From contig NZ_JAMXBE010000015.1 in assembly GCF_024704835.1 (NCBI RefSeq), positions 62,001 to 126,000 of the forward strand: a stretch of 64,000 nucleotides of DNA, read 5' to 3'. The first letter of the stretch is position 1. Each line of letters starts with the position of its first letter. The notes beneath the pieces are model-generated. The model did not search any database, had not been told where the DNA came from, and worked only from the letters and a program-made list of their open reading frames with translations. The translations under genes were made by a program, and so were the position numbers. Source of the DNA: Parapedobacter tibetensis. GTDB lineage: Bacteria; Bacteroidota; Bacteroidia; Sphingobacteriales; Sphingobacteriaceae. Below are positions 1 to 9,282 of the stretch, piece by piece.

Positions 1-1878
1 ACGGGCAGATTACTCGACTGGAGTTACATACCATTGGAAGACTACAAACATTCCGGGCTGTCGACCGTCACACAGGACATTCTCATAAATACCGGAATAA
101 ACTATTCTTTCCTTAAAAGCCTTGATCTGGACGTAAAATACCAATATGAAAGGCAAGATAACAAGGGCCGTAACCGGCAGGGATCAGGAAGTTTTTTTAC
201 CCGTGACATCATCAATTATTATACACAGATAGACCAGGAAAACAACGTTGCCAGACCTGTGCCGATAGGCGACATACTTGATCTATCCAACGAAACGCTG
301 CAAGCCCACCAAGCCCGGATACAAACCAATTTCAACGAGTCTTTCGGTCCGCACAATATTACTGCGTTGATTGGGGGCGAGGTACGCCATGCTAACGTAA
401 ACCGCAACAATTACCGCATTTATGGCTATGACGATGCGGTCCTTACATTCGGCAATGTCGATTATACCCGACAGTACCCGAACTTTGTAAACGGAAGTTT
501 GAGCTTTATCCCAAACAGCCAGAACATGGAAAGCGGGACAACACGCTTCGCTTCTTTTTTCGCAAACGGCGCTTATGAATACGATCAAAGGTACACGGTA
601 TCTTTCAGTGCGCGGAGGGACGCTTCAAACCTTTTCGGCTTGAATACAAACGACCAATGGAACGCCTTCTGGTCCGCAGGAGTGGCGTGGGAAATATCAA
701 ATGAACAATTCTACAAAATCGATAATCTGCCCTATTTGCGGCTTAGGGCTACTTACGGGGCGTCCGGCAACATTGACCCAAGTATGGTTGCCGCGACCAC
801 CATTGCCTATAACGCTGGTGTAAGCGCAGGTACGGCAACGCCTTGGGCTTCTTTCAGGAATTACTACAATCCGGACCTGCAATGGGAAACTTCACGGATG
901 CTGAACATAGGGATTGACTTCCGGTCAGCACGCCAACGGATCACAGGCAGTATCGAGTACTTTCAGAAAAACTCGGTCAACCTTTTTGGAACGGCAGAAA
1001 TAGACTATACAGGCGGGATAGGCTATTCGATAACGAAAAATGTTGGCAGTATGGTCGGGAAAGGCATGGATACCGAAATCGTTACGAAAAACCTGACGGG
1101 GAAATTTTCATGGCAGACCAACCTCAATTTAAGCCATTATACAAGCGAAGTTGTCGAGAACAATATCCTTGACCGCGTGTCATCGATTGTTGGCGGCCAG
1201 TTCGGCACAAGGGCAAACACAAGTATCCCCGGAAGGCCAGTCAATGCCCTATTTGCCTACCGTTGGGCAGGGCTATCAGGCGATGGGGGGCATCCGTTGG
1301 GCTATTTAGACGGGGAACCGAGCAATGACTACAGGCAGCTTACCGGAAATGCAAGGACCGTCGGGGACCTCGTTTATATTGGCCCATCCACGCCTACGTG
1401 GTTTGGTAATCTCGGCAACAACTTTTCCTATGGAAATTTCAATTTACAGGTGGCATTTAGTTTCCGCTTGGGCTACTACTTCCGTAAGCCGTCCATCCAA
1501 TACACAGGTCTCTTTAACAATGGCTCCAATCAACATTCGGATATAGCCCTGCGATGGAAACAACCCGGAGACGAAATGAGGACTCACGTCCCGTCAATGG
1601 TCTATCCGGCCAATACCGCACGCGATAACTTTTACACAGGTTCAGAGGTGCTTGTAGAACGGGGAGACCAGATAAGATTCCAATACGTCAATTTTTCATA
1701 CAATTTCAGCCCGCTGGTACCGGCGAGGTTTTCAAACTTAGAGGCTTTTGTGTATGTCACCAATTTAGGTGTCATTTGGAAGGCCAGTAACAGTGGGATC
1801 GATCCGGACTTTTTCAGGGAGGGAATGATACCTAACGCAACAACATATAGTTTTGGAATACGAGCATCGATCAAATAG
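1..1878 (+). CDS. SusC/RagA-type TonB-linked outer membrane protein, 3' part
   Basis: The reading frame is open from the first base, so the 5' end (signal peptide, carboxypeptidase-regulatory-like domain and most of the plug) lies outside the window; about 625 C-terminal residues are visible. They have the alternating aromatic/polar strands of a 22-strand beta-barrel, with phrases usual in SusC proteins such as 'ATYGASGNIDPS', 'SRMLNIGIDF' and 'IPGRPVNALFAYRW', and end near 'SFGIRASIK'. SusC proteins are TonB-dependent importers of oligosaccharides or peptides and work with a SusD lipoprotein, which follows 6 bases downstream. The substrate cannot be read from the sequence. Family assignment is firm. 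Confidence 0.95.
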   Translation, partial: TGRLLDWSYIPLEDYKHSGLSTVTQDILINTGINYSFLKSLDLDVKYQYERQDNKGRNRQGSGSFFTRDIINYYTQIDQENNVARPVPIGDILDLSNETLQAHQARIQTNFNESFGPHNITALIGGEVRHANVNRNNYRIYGYDDAVLTFGNVDYTRQYPNFVNGSLSFIPNSQNMESGTTRFASFFANGAYEYDQRYTVSFSARRDASNLFGLNTNDQWNAFWSAGVAWEISNEQFYKIDNLPYLRLRATYGASGNIDPSMVAATTIAYNAGVSAGTATPWASFRNYYNPDLQWETSRMLNIGIDFRSARQRITGSIEYFQKNSVNLFGTAEIDYTGGIGYSITKNVGSMVGKGMDTEIVTKNLTGKFSWQTNLNLSHYTSEVVENNILDRVSSIVGGQFGTRANTSIPGRPVNALFAYRWAGLSGDGGHPLGYLDGEPSNDYRQLTGNARTVGDLVYIGPSTPTWFGNLGNNFSYGNFNLQVAFSFRLGYYFRKPSIQYTGLFNNGSNQHSDIALRWKQPGDEMRTHVPSMVYPANTARDNFYTGSEVLVERGDQIRFQYVNFSYNFSPLVPARFSNLEAFVYVTNLGVIWKASNSGIDPDFFREGMIPNATTYSFGIRASIK

Positions 1879-1884
1879 ACAACC

Positions 1885-3267
1885 ATGAAAACAGTAAATA
1901 ATTCATTAAAAACAATTCTTCTTTATCCATTTTTTGCAGCGCCCTTCTTGCTTTCAGGGTGCGGGGATTTCTTTGACGAGAAGTCCGATAAGAAACTCGT
2001 ACTTATGGATAAATTGGAACATCTACAGGCACTCTTGGATAACCCTGCATATGTTAATTCCAATTATTGCACCGCAGGGGAAGCGAGTTCTGATAACTTC
2101 TATCTTACCGACGGAAATTTCCTGACGTTAAGGGAAGACGAACAGAATCAATACACTTGGAACGCAAGCCATGTATTCAGTGAGGCGGCGTTATCCGCAA
2201 ATACTTGGAGGGGAACATACAGTTCCATATATACCTGCACTTCCATTCTTGATGCAATCGAAAAGATTGAGAAAAATAGCATAAACGAAGCGCAATGGAG
2301 CTCAATAAAAGGGCAAGCCTTGGCTATCCGGGCATACCGTTACCTCGACGCGGTTTTGATATGGTCACCGGCTTATGACCGGCAAACCTCGTCAACTGAT
2401 TTGGGGATACCCTTACGGCTTGACCCGGACTTCAACCTTCCGTCCATCAGGGCCTCAGTCGAGGAAACATATAACCAAATAATCAGGGATGCAAAGACCA
2501 GCATCCCATTGCTTCCCGTTGCCAACATCAATGCGTACCGCGCCAGCAAACCTTTCGCCTATGGATTATTGGCACGGACATATTTGGCGATGCGCGAATA
2601 CGAGCAGGCAGGATTGTATGCAGACTCCTGCCTGCAATTGCGGAATACGTTGCTGGATTTTAATACGATAAACCAATCCACACCGTATCCGTTCGCTGAA
2701 CTCAATGAAGAAACGATTTTCATGGGCGTTGCCTTTTATGATATGATCACTATGGATTTCAATGCCAGGATCGATCCATCGTTGTACGATTCCTACAGCA
2801 ATAATGATTTAAGGAAAACCTTGTTCTTTGCACCGAATGATGACAGCTCGATCAGGTTCAGGGGTAGCTATATAGGCGCGCCTACCCTTTTCATGGGGTT
2901 TTCGACCAGTGAGCAATACCTGGTCCGTGCCGAATGCCTTGCACGTTCCGGCAGGATCGACGAAGCGATGGAAACCCTCAATGCCTTGTTGGATACAAGG
3001 TGGTCAGGTGACACATTCACCCCACTTGGGGCCAATTCGAGCGGGGAAGCCTTGCAGATCATTTTGCAGGAACGCAGGAAAGAGTTGGTAATGCGCGGCC
3101 TTAGGTGGATGGACCTGAAGCGGTTGAATAAAGAGGGAGCGGATATAACGCTCACCCGTACAGTGGATGGACAGACCTATCAGCTATTACCCAACGATCC
3201 CCGTTATGCCCTTACCATACCGGAGGATGTTATTGCCCTTTCAGGGATGCCCCAAAACCCGCGCTGA
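1885..3267 (+). CDS. SusD/RagB-family nutrient-binding outer membrane lipoprotein
   Basis: 460 residues. A lipoprotein signal peptide ends in the lipobox LSGC with Cys26 as the probable lipidation site, followed by 'GDFFDE', as in many SusD proteins. The N-terminal part has the SusD-like helical TPR arrangement ('ALAIRAYRYLDAVLIWSPAY', near residue 150) and the C-terminal part has the RagB/SusD pattern 'LVRAECLARSG...EALQIILQERRKELVMRGLRWMDLKRLNKEG'. It caps the SusC barrel encoded just upstream and binds the ligand at the cell surface. The pair forms one operon that ends in the strong terminator at 3280-3310. It resembles the SusD type with small, probably peptide or non-starch substrates, but the ligand is unknown. 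Confidence 0.95.
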   Translation: MKTVNNSLKTILLYPFFAAPFLLSGCGDFFDEKSDKKLVLMDKLEHLQALLDNPAYVNSNYCTAGEASSDNFYLTDGNFLTLREDEQNQYTWNASHVFSEAALSANTWRGTYSSIYTCTSILDAIEKIEKNSINEAQWSSIKGQALAIRAYRYLDAVLIWSPAYDRQTSSTDLGIPLRLDPDFNLPSIRASVEETYNQIIRDAKTSIPLLPVANINAYRASKPFAYGLLARTYLAMREYEQAGLYADSCLQLRNTLLDFNTINQSTPYPFAELNEETIFMGVAFYDMITMDFNARIDPSLYDSYSNNDLRKTLFFAPNDDSSIRFRGSYIGAPTLFMGFSTSEQYLVRAECLARSGRIDEAMETLNALLDTRWSGDTFTPLGANSSGEALQIILQERRKELVMRGLRWMDLKRLNKEGADITLTRTVDGQTYQLLPNDPRYALTIPEDVIALSGMPQNPR

Positions 3268-3279
3268 CTAAAGAAAAAA

Positions 3280-3310
3280 GGGGGTGCAAAACCATTTCGC
3301 ACCCCCTTTT
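3280..3310. terminator. Bidirectional rho-independent terminator
   Basis: An 8-bp perfect stem (GGGGGTGC at 3280-3287 with GCACCCCC at 3299-3306) is followed by TTTT and preceded by an A-rich run, so it can end transcription from both sides. It sits between the convergent SusD gene and the minus-strand gene ending at 3339. Confidence 0.9.
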
Positions 3311-3338
3311 CCGTTTACCGCAAAGTTGGACAACACCA

Positions 3339-3641
3339 TTAATTGGTCGCCCGCATTCCGGCATCTTCCAATAATGCGGTTTCGTCTTCCCCGTAGGAAT
3401 CAAGGACGTCCTGCAGGTCCTCGGTTGGACCGATGGAAAGATGGCAGGGACGTGGCACGGCAATGGCACAGTTGCCACCTTCGTTAGTGGTATCCCAATT
3501 GCCGGCTTCAAAGAAATCTTCCGCTGTCGTACCATTGTAATACCAGTCCTGATTTTGAACGCCACCTATCCATGAGGACATTCCTACCAGTAAAATGAAA
3601 GACGTAACTATTGATAAACTGAATTTTAATGCGTTTCGCAT
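3339..3641 (-). CDS. Small secreted protein, DUF6520-like
   Basis: 100 residues starting with a hydrophobic signal-type segment ('SLSIVTSFILLVGMSSW', residues 8-24). The mature part contains 'DWYYNGTTAEDFFEAGNWDT', a Cys pair about ten residues apart ('NCAIAVPRPC'), and a C-terminus in 'GMRATN'. This pattern fits the short Bacteroidetes family DUF6520, of unknown function; the family name is from memory of its general look. The gene ends close to the shared terminator at 3280-3310. The gene upstream on the same strand (3751-4257) codes for a MauE/DoxX-like membrane protein, and the two families often sit together in this phylum, which suggests a link to disulfide chemistry or export. Function unknown. 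Confidence 0.7.
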   Translation of the reverse strand: MRNALKFSLSIVTSFILLVGMSSWIGGVQNQDWYYNGTTAEDFFEAGNWDTTNEGGNCAIAVPRPCHLSIGPTEDLQDVLDSYGEDETALLEDAGMRATN

Positions 3642-3750
3642 GACAGTTTGTTTTAGTTGTTAACACCTGTATTTATTATCCTCTTATCCGTTTCATGGTT
3701 GATTTCCGGATAAATAAACCCCACCTTGTGAGATCTATGGTAATTTGATA

Positions 3751-4257
3751 TCAAGTTTTCTTTTTCCGTATCCTCCTTTCCTTAAGAATAATTATCAGCG
3801 CCATTAACGCTATAAAAAGTAACACCGCATTGGTGATAAACACCCCAAGCCATCCTTGATTTTCCAACCAACCGATACATGAACATGGGGAACGTCCAAG
3901 TAGATTAAACAATGCCAATTCAGAATATCCTGTATATACCGCTAATACCAGAACAGCCAGACCAAGGCCATAGATCAGGAAAGTTTTCCTGAAGAAGCCA
4001 AGGGTTAATAGCACTCCTATTGCGAAATGTGAAGCAATATTAACAATTGTTAAAATGGGAACCCACCTGTCCCGAAATACCTGGTCACGCATCTTTCCCA
4101 ACGATTCCGAATAATCAGTTGCGCCCAGATAAGCAATCCAAAGGAATATTCCAGCCAGGAAAATCGAGGTAACATAATACGTCGCCCTATTCCAACTGAT
4201 GTTGGACGTAAACAAAAGACGTTTCCCAGACGGTATGTAAGCAGTTGATTTCATCAC
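3751..4257 (-). CDS. MauE/DoxX-like four-helix membrane protein
   Basis: 168 residues with four predicted membrane segments, roughly residues 28-43, 66-86, 92-110 and 135-158, and a basic C-terminus (KERRIRKKKT). Between helices 3 and 4 lies 'RSPCSCIGW' with Cys125 and Cys127, a CxC pair in the place where MauE/DoxX-type proteins of Bacteroidetes carry redox-active cysteines. MauE-type proteins are thought to pass reducing equivalents across the inner membrane, much as DsbB or VKOR do. It lies 109 bases upstream of the small Cys-containing secreted protein on the same strand and probably works with it. The specific role is inference. Confidence 0.75.
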   Translation of the reverse strand: MMKSTAYIPSGKRLLFTSNISWNRATYYVTSIFLAGIFLWIAYLGATDYSESLGKMRDQVFRDRWVPILTIVNIASHFAIGVLLTLGFFRKTFLIYGLGLAVLVLAVYTGYSELALFNLLGRSPCSCIGWLENQGWLGVFITNAVLLFIALMALIIILKERRIRKKKT

Positions 4258-4515
4258 CTTAAATTTTTCATCGCTTATAATTTATCTTATACACGCAAAG
4301 TAGCCTATATTCATTCCGCAGGTATGACACAATATGTCCCATTTTGGGTCAAAATTGGAAAACCCTTTGTGCTTTCACTACAAATCTCGGCATCATTCCT
4401 CCCCTATTGCAGAACTAAAAGGACAAAATTCAAGGGGCTTTCGCCAAAAAGTGTCCTTTTAGTTCCGGTTTTGCCGGATCATGAAAAAAAATGGTATTTG
4501 GTGTGCACAGGATAT

Positions 4516-5505
4516 CTATCCACGGCGGGGTGGATGGCCGAATAACTTCACGAACTCCTTGCGGAAACTGCGCTCGTCCCGGTAACCTACCATCGGGTAT
4601 ACCTCCTTTACTTGCAGGTCAGTGGATTGGAATATATCCCTCGCATTCCACAGCCTGACTTCCATGAGGTATTGGTGCGGTGTCTGGCCGAATTCGTTTA
4701 CGAAATTGCGGGTAAGGGTTTTGGGGATGGTATGGCAGGTATCGGCCAGCAGCGGAATGGACAGGCGGTTGTCCCCGAAGTTGCTGCTGATGTGGTGCAT
4801 CGCCTTATAAGCTGGAGTACCCAGCTTATATCCGGCCAGCCTGTCATAGTAGGCAAGGATGTAGCTTATAAAGGCCATCATCTGGCTGCCCTGCACCCAG
4901 GGGATTTCATGGTACTGCCCATACAATGCCTCCAGCCACTCATGCACGGGCTTTCCCATCCGGCAATTGGGCATGACGCCATAAGGTTCCACACCATTGA
5001 GGTAGCGGCTTATGGTACCTTCAAGATGGGGGCACATCGTCGTATCGATGTCCGCAAGCCATGCGGGTGAAAGTGTGACAGCCAATGCGATGTGCCTACC
5101 GGAGTCACAGCGCGCAAGGTAGGTGCCCGCCGCATTGTGCGTCACATAAAACCGGTTGCCGCGCGGGCGGGATATGGGCCTGCCTTGCTCCGTAGCAAAA
5201 TCCACGCCCCCCTGAAGCATGAAGTACAGGAAAAAGTGGTTATCGGCAAGACCGTAGGAGAAATCGAACGGCGATCCGGTATCCAGTTGCAGGAGGATGG
5301 CATGGAACAATTCACTGGCAAAGGATTGCCGGAGCAATGAGGCATCGCTGAAATTGAGCTGCCGCTTATCCGCGTACGGCAGGTGGAATTGCCCCCATGC
5401 GGGGAACTCATCCATGCCGAGGGTTTTCGTGGAAATGACCTCCGAATGGAAATGGAATGTATAGGGATCTACCATCATAGCTGTCTGTTTTAGTGGGTAG
5501 CGCAT
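4516..5505 (-). CDS. AraC-family transcriptional regulator
   Basis: 329 residues. The N-terminal two thirds are a sensor or cupin-like region. The last about 95 residues form the double helix-turn-helix of AraC proteins: 'LSIPLLADTCHTIPKTLTRNFVNEFG' for the first helix pair and 'DLQVKEVYPMVGYRDERSFRKEFVKLFGHPP' for the second. The ending 'GHPPRRG' replaces the usual 'G.sPs.yR'. The start at 5505 is the first ATG; an internal MMVDP start at residues 10-11 is equally possible. The next gene upstream on the minus strand is divergent in type (Crp-like, 5606-6280). Its target is unknown. Confidence 0.9.
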   Translation of the reverse strand: MRYPLKQTAMMVDPYTFHFHSEVISTKTLGMDEFPAWGQFHLPYADKRQLNFSDASLLRQSFASELFHAILLQLDTGSPFDFSYGLADNHFFLYFMLQGGVDFATEQGRPISRPRGNRFYVTHNAAGTYLARCDSGRHIALAVTLSPAWLADIDTTMCPHLEGTISRYLNGVEPYGVMPNCRMGKPVHEWLEALYGQYHEIPWVQGSQMMAFISYILAYYDRLAGYKLGTPAYKAMHHISSNFGDNRLSIPLLADTCHTIPKTLTRNFVNEFGQTPHQYLMEVRLWNARDIFQSTDLQVKEVYPMVGYRDERSFRKEFVKLFGHPPRRG

Positions 5506-5605
5506 GGCTGTACCGCAAAATTACGGGGTATGTTGCGGAAAAAGGTGTGACGGCCGTCACACTTTTCGATGAAATGGCCGATCGGGGGAAAAAGCGAAGA
5601 GACTT

Positions 5606-6280
5606 TTATTTCATCAGCCCAGCCCTGTATGCATTGATCACATCCCGCTTGTACCTGTTCACGGTCTCCCGGCTCAGGCCGCCGAGGTAGTCACCGATGA
5701 TCCGGTCGCTGAAGACCGTGAAGCAGTCGGGCCATTTATGCATGAACCACAGCAAACGGTCGAACGCGGATTTGCGGAGGGCCACTTCGGCTTGGTCTGC
5801 CATCCATCCCTGCTCCACCCTATCACGCCATCGGTTGGTGAGCTCCACGGCCTGCGGATATTTCCGCAGCATCCGGCCATATTGCTCCGCACTGATGGAC
5901 AGCAGCCGGCAATCCTGTGCAAGCTCGATACTCAACGGGTTGGGATCCTCCGAAAACAGGTTTGGCGGTAGGATAAACGAACGGTCGCGTAGGATGTACC
6001 GTGCCATCCGTACCGGGATACCATCCTGCATAAGCTCAAGGAAATATACCGCGGAGCCTTCGACGATGAAATAAACCCTGTCGGGCTGCCTTCCCGGTCC
6101 GAGCAAAATGTGCCGCCTTCTGAGTTCTTGCTCCCGCAGTTTCCGGTTGAGCTGCGCCCCGAATCCGGTGTGGAGCTCAAACCCGTTGGCATAAAGGCCT
6201 TGCAATGCCAGATGGAAAGCATCAAGGCTATGCTGGCTTGGGGGCAGCAATCGGGGTTCTCGGTATTGCACGGGTTTCAT
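5606..6280 (-). CDS. Crp/Fnr-type transcriptional regulator
   Basis: I place the start at the ATG at 6280, giving 224 residues, because the 75 residues available upstream do not look like any part of this family. The protein has a cyclic-nucleotide-binding-like beta-barrel ('RRRHILLGPGRQPDRVYFIVEGSAVYF', then 'SIELAQDCRLLSISAEQYGRML'), a long central helix, and a C-terminal winged helix with 'GDYLGGLSRETVNRYKRDVI', matching the recognition helix of Crp/Fnr proteins in Bacteroidetes. The cAMP-pocket residues of enterobacterial Crp are not obvious, so the ligand is unknown. No cysteine cluster of an Fnr-type iron-sulfur sensor is present. Confidence 0.85.
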   Translation of the reverse strand: MKPVQYREPRLLPPSQHSLDAFHLALQGLYANGFELHTGFGAQLNRKLREQELRRRHILLGPGRQPDRVYFIVEGSAVYFLELMQDGIPVRMARYILRDRSFILPPNLFSEDPNPLSIELAQDCRLLSISAEQYGRMLRKYPQAVELTNRWRDRVEQGWMADQAEVALRKSAFDRLLWFMHKWPDCFTVFSDRIIGDYLGGLSRETVNRYKRDVINAYRAGLMK

Positions 6281-6607
6281 GGGCAAATGGTCATGGGCCA
6301 GCGGGATTTCCGGTACCGGATATCCCACGATTTGGTTGGCCTTGGTTCGCTGGCGCCAATATACGGAAAAACGGGCAAAGTGGGTTTTTAAGGGGATTTT
6401 GATGTAATGCCCTGTAAGAAAGGAGGCCGATAACTTGCTTTCAAATCCGCTTTGTAACTTGTATATAAGCAGCAATTTAGCTAAGTTTGTTATTGGGACG
6501 CACAAGCTCCCATCAGGATAGGGTGAACACAGACCTTCCCCATTACATGCCGTAGCCCACCGTCCCTATCCTGGATGGAATACACTTGCAGCAATCCGTA
6601 TCGTGCC

Positions 6608-7816
6608 ATGAAAAAGAAAAGCAGGAAAAATACGAACGGCAATGACATGAGGGCAAGGCAGCGGAAGGGCTTCTACCGGCGGCTGGGCACCATCTGCGAA
6701 AAGATGGTTGGAGCCGGGTATTTCGAACTGTTCCCCGAAAGCAGCCTGCGGCTGATGTTTGCCCATCGCTATCCGCCCATCAGGGTGGTGCTCGGTGGCA
6801 ATCGGGTAATGACCGAAGAAGAGGCAGTAAGCTACAGGCGGTCGTTGGTAAACCTGTTTACCGGCCACCATGTGGAAACACTGACCGGCGAACGGATAAG
6901 CTACGCCCGTTTCCTCACTGATGCACTGGTACTCATCCACCACGTCCAGTTCGGCATAGCGGACCGGTTCAGGGCCGCGTCCATATTGATACGGACATTT
7001 GCCCCATATTTCACCGATGGCGAATGGTATGGCCGGTCGAAGGCCGGGGCACTGAAGCTGATGGGCGTTGCGGATATACAGCTATATGATTTCTACAAGG
7101 GTACGTTGAGGTGCCGTGCGGATGGCATGGCAGTGGTCAACCCCGGCGAAAGGAATGTGATACGGGTGTACAGGTTGGGCCACCAAACCATGTTGCAGGA
7201 CATAGACGGCAAGAAACGGGTGATTGCCAAACTCGGTGTACCCAGCCAAAAGGAAATAAAGGTATTTGACTGGCCGTTGCTTCGCCCCAGCCAATTGGGT
7301 TTCGTGGATATGGACGACAACCTTGCGATGCCGCTGTATGCGCAGCAGCATGCGCTCAACCGCTTCGAGGAACGCACTTCTTTCCCATCGGGCTATGTGC
7401 AGGCATACCTTGCGGATTTGTTCACCAAGGACACGCCGCGTTTCCAATACTATGGGGGTCGTTCCCTGCTGGAATGCTATATCGGGAAGCACAAGGTGGG
7501 CTATTTCGTTATCACCCCGCATGACGGCAAATGGGTGGTGCGCACGTTCCTGTTCCTCACCAACGACGGCACCCCGGAGGGGCGCAGGCTTGCAGAACTC
7601 ACCGACTGGCAGAAGCTGGACAGGAAATACCTGATGGTGGATAGGATGGATGCATTCTTCGCCTACGACATTTCAGGCGATGCAGGGCTGCGCAAGCTGT
7701 TCGTCAAGGCGGGCTGCGGCTCACTTCTGCGGTTTGCGGACGAGGTGGGATCCATTGCGGGCATACAGCCGGAAAGCGCAGATTTCATCTACAGGTATCT
7801 GGCCAAGGTCAGGTGA
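6608..7816 (+). CDS. Unrecognised 402-residue protein
   Basis: I do not recognise this gene. The ATG at 6608 (MKKKSRKNTNG) is preferred to one 11 codons upstream because it opens a basic, soluble N-terminus. The protein has no signal peptide and no membrane segment. It is rich in Arg, Tyr and Phe and moderately basic, with phrases such as 'VMTEEEAVSYRRSLVNLF', 'QQHALNRFEERTSF' and 'MVDRMDAFFAYDISGD'. 'HALNRFEER' and 'ECYIGKHKVGYF' recall small RNase-like folds, but this is too weak to name. It stands alone, facing away from the Crp-type gene, so it could be that regulator's target. Codon use looks native. Confidence 0.75.
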   Translation: MKKKSRKNTNGNDMRARQRKGFYRRLGTICEKMVGAGYFELFPESSLRLMFAHRYPPIRVVLGGNRVMTEEEAVSYRRSLVNLFTGHHVETLTGERISYARFLTDALVLIHHVQFGIADRFRAASILIRTFAPYFTDGEWYGRSKAGALKLMGVADIQLYDFYKGTLRCRADGMAVVNPGERNVIRVYRLGHQTMLQDIDGKKRVIAKLGVPSQKEIKVFDWPLLRPSQLGFVDMDDNLAMPLYAQQHALNRFEERTSFPSGYVQAYLADLFTKDTPRFQYYGGRSLLECYIGKHKVGYFVITPHDGKWVVRTFLFLTNDGTPEGRRLAELTDWQKLDRKYLMVDRMDAFFAYDISGDAGLRKLFVKAGCGSLLRFADEVGSIAGIQPESADFIYRYLAKVR

Positions 7817-8188
7817 CTTCCCCGTATGGCGGGTCGCTGGAAGTTTGCGGCCTTTGGCTGGCTCGTATGGTGGATGCAAATACATCTCGTTCTCGCCACG
7901 CGGCGGGCATCGCCTGCATCGGTGCAATGACGAGTGTGTGTTGTTACCGGCAATTGGCCACCGCGCATTTGCGGCCCGCGGAACCCCTCCGCTCATGGCT
8001 ACAACAGTTCCCGCTCTTTGCTTCTACAGTAATGAAAAGGAAATCAACACCTTCACTCCCTTTCTCCGCACCCTTCAAGCGGCGCCTTTTCGTCCACGAA
8101 ACAAAATGGCTTTCAGCGATCGTGTTTGCGATAGCGCATTCTTTTGCAAGAAACAACGAACCAGTAGACAGATGACACGGAATATCGA
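7817..8188. other. Intergenic stretch without a convincing gene
   Basis: 372 bases between the unrecognised plus-strand gene and the convergent minus-strand gene ending at 8189. Open frames exist on both strands, but they have no family resemblance and are rich in Arg, Ser, His and Cys, as is usual for non-coding GC-balanced DNA. I see no terminator with a clear T-run and no repeat. Confidence 0.5.
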
Positions 8189-8659
8189 TTATTGGAAATC
8201 AACAGGACTACACTGCGCAAATGGTATTTGCGCGGTGATTCCAAATTTATGATCCTTAAAAAAGGATTTCATTAGGGTCTCAAACGTCTGAGCGGTCGAT
8301 TCGTCGATTTGACTAGATAAGAAATTATAAACATAGTATTCAACGTTTCCATGTTTATCGACATAGAATCTATTAAATATCCGTGTAGGATTCTTCCACT
8401 CAAATCCTTTGCCACTTAAGTACAAACCTATTTCCTTAACAAATGATTGATAGGCTTCAATAAATTTTGCTTGTTCCTCCTCTGTTTTAAAAACCGCCAG
8501 AGAGGTATCGGTGTGAACGGCACTTTTATACCGTGCGTCCAAATCCGTCATTGATAAACCATTGGCTTTACCTTTAGCGAAGGAAATCACTTTCGTTTGC
8601 GCCTGAAGAAACGGGAACAATGAAATGTTCAGAATTATAAATGCTATGATAGTTCTCAT
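8189..8659 (-). CDS. Small secreted protein of unknown function
   Basis: 156 residues. The N-terminus is a typical signal peptide ('MRTIIAFIILNISLFPFL' followed by QAQ, cleavage near residue 20). The mature part is mixed alpha/beta with 'TDLDARYKSAVHTDTSLAVF', 'EEEQAKFIEAYQSFVKEIG' and 'FNRFYVDKHGNVEYYVYNF'. The last of these resembles the way TonB-C or outer-membrane-assembly-like small domains describe a strand ('drdG.v....'), but no family can be assigned. It is preceded by a good Bacteroidetes-type promoter (8665-8696). The gene sits directly in front of an RND-pump remnant on the other strand, so it, or the DNA carrying it, probably replaced the body of that pump gene. Confidence 0.75.
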   Translation of the reverse strand: MRTIIAFIILNISLFPFLQAQTKVISFAKGKANGLSMTDLDARYKSAVHTDTSLAVFKTEEEQAKFIEAYQSFVKEIGLYLSGKGFEWKNPTRIFNRFYVDKHGNVEYYVYNFLSSQIDESTAQTFETLMKSFFKDHKFGITAQIPFAQCSPVDFQ

Positions 8660-8664
8660 AAATT

Positions 8665-8696
8665 CAAATTTATGAACTATTTTTTTAGTTTACAAA
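8665..8696 (-). promoter_or_regulatory. Putative -33/-7 promoter for the gene starting at 8659
   Basis: Read on the minus strand: TTTG (8696-8693), 20 bases, then TAAATTTG (8672-8665), which matches the Bacteroidetes -7 consensus TAnnTTTG. The start codon at 8659 follows only five bases later, so the transcript would be leaderless or nearly so. Confidence 0.5.
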
Positions 8697-8699
8697 TAA

Positions 8700-8894
8700 G
8701 TGAAAGCCACACTCAACCGTGGTAGGACTATTATCCTCACAACCATATCGGCATGTTGCGGGCTAGTACCATTCCTTATTGACGGTCCAAAGGAAGTTTT
8801 TTGGTTTTCCTTGGCGGTTGGGACCATAGGCGGGTTGGTGGTATCCATGTTCGCAGTTTTCATCGTATTGCCAGTTTTGTTATGGCGGAAGTAA
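8700..8894 (+). pseudogene. C-terminal remnant of an RND efflux permease
   Basis: About 64 codons match the last part of AcrB/CusA-type resistance-nodulation-division permeases. 'NRGRTIILTTISACCGLVPFL' is the usual 'R.RPI..TT.aa..GllPl' stretch, followed by 'GTIGGLVVSMFAVFIVLPVLL', the final membrane helix. The rest of the about 1000-residue protein is missing: an in-frame TAA lies directly upstream at 8697-8699 and no earlier domain is visible. It therefore looks like a scar left by a deletion or insertion. It is probably not translated, though a GTG at 8700 exists. Confidence 0.85.
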
Positions 8895-9282
8895 TTAAAC
8901 GCAATTTCGTTCAGTATGATATTTATGATATTTAATATTTCTGCTTAATTTAGGTTTTTTAAAGAATGTGGCCGATTTTTCAATAAGTGAAAAAGAAACG
9001 ATATCATTTATATTCCATCACAAACACTCGTTTTTCATCTGTTACCAGATGATATCCAGACGATACTTGCTGCCTTAGCCTCCAATTCCTGTTCTAATTA
9101 TTCCTATTCTTTGCCTTTCCCATTCTTTATTTCTGCCGTGAAAGATGTGATGCTTTGGCTGTTCTTACTTTCCTCAGAGAATCTCCTTGTCGGCCCGATA
9201 CACGAGACAGTAAAAAAGAACCACGAAAAGAACCCCATATTTCCAAAAAACTGCATTAATATCATAATAAAGCAATATTATC
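8895..9282. other. AT-rich intergenic stretch
   Basis: About 390 bases between the RND remnant and direct repeat A. It is AT-rich with stop codons in all frames and no family-like translation. I see no integrase, transposase or inverted terminal repeat in it. Confidence 0.5.

Noticed and set aside
7813-8252. Plus-strand open frames after the unrecognised 402-residue gene
   Set aside because: The translations are rich in Arg, Ser, Cys and His without family likeness, and they overlap the better minus-strand gene at 8189-8659.
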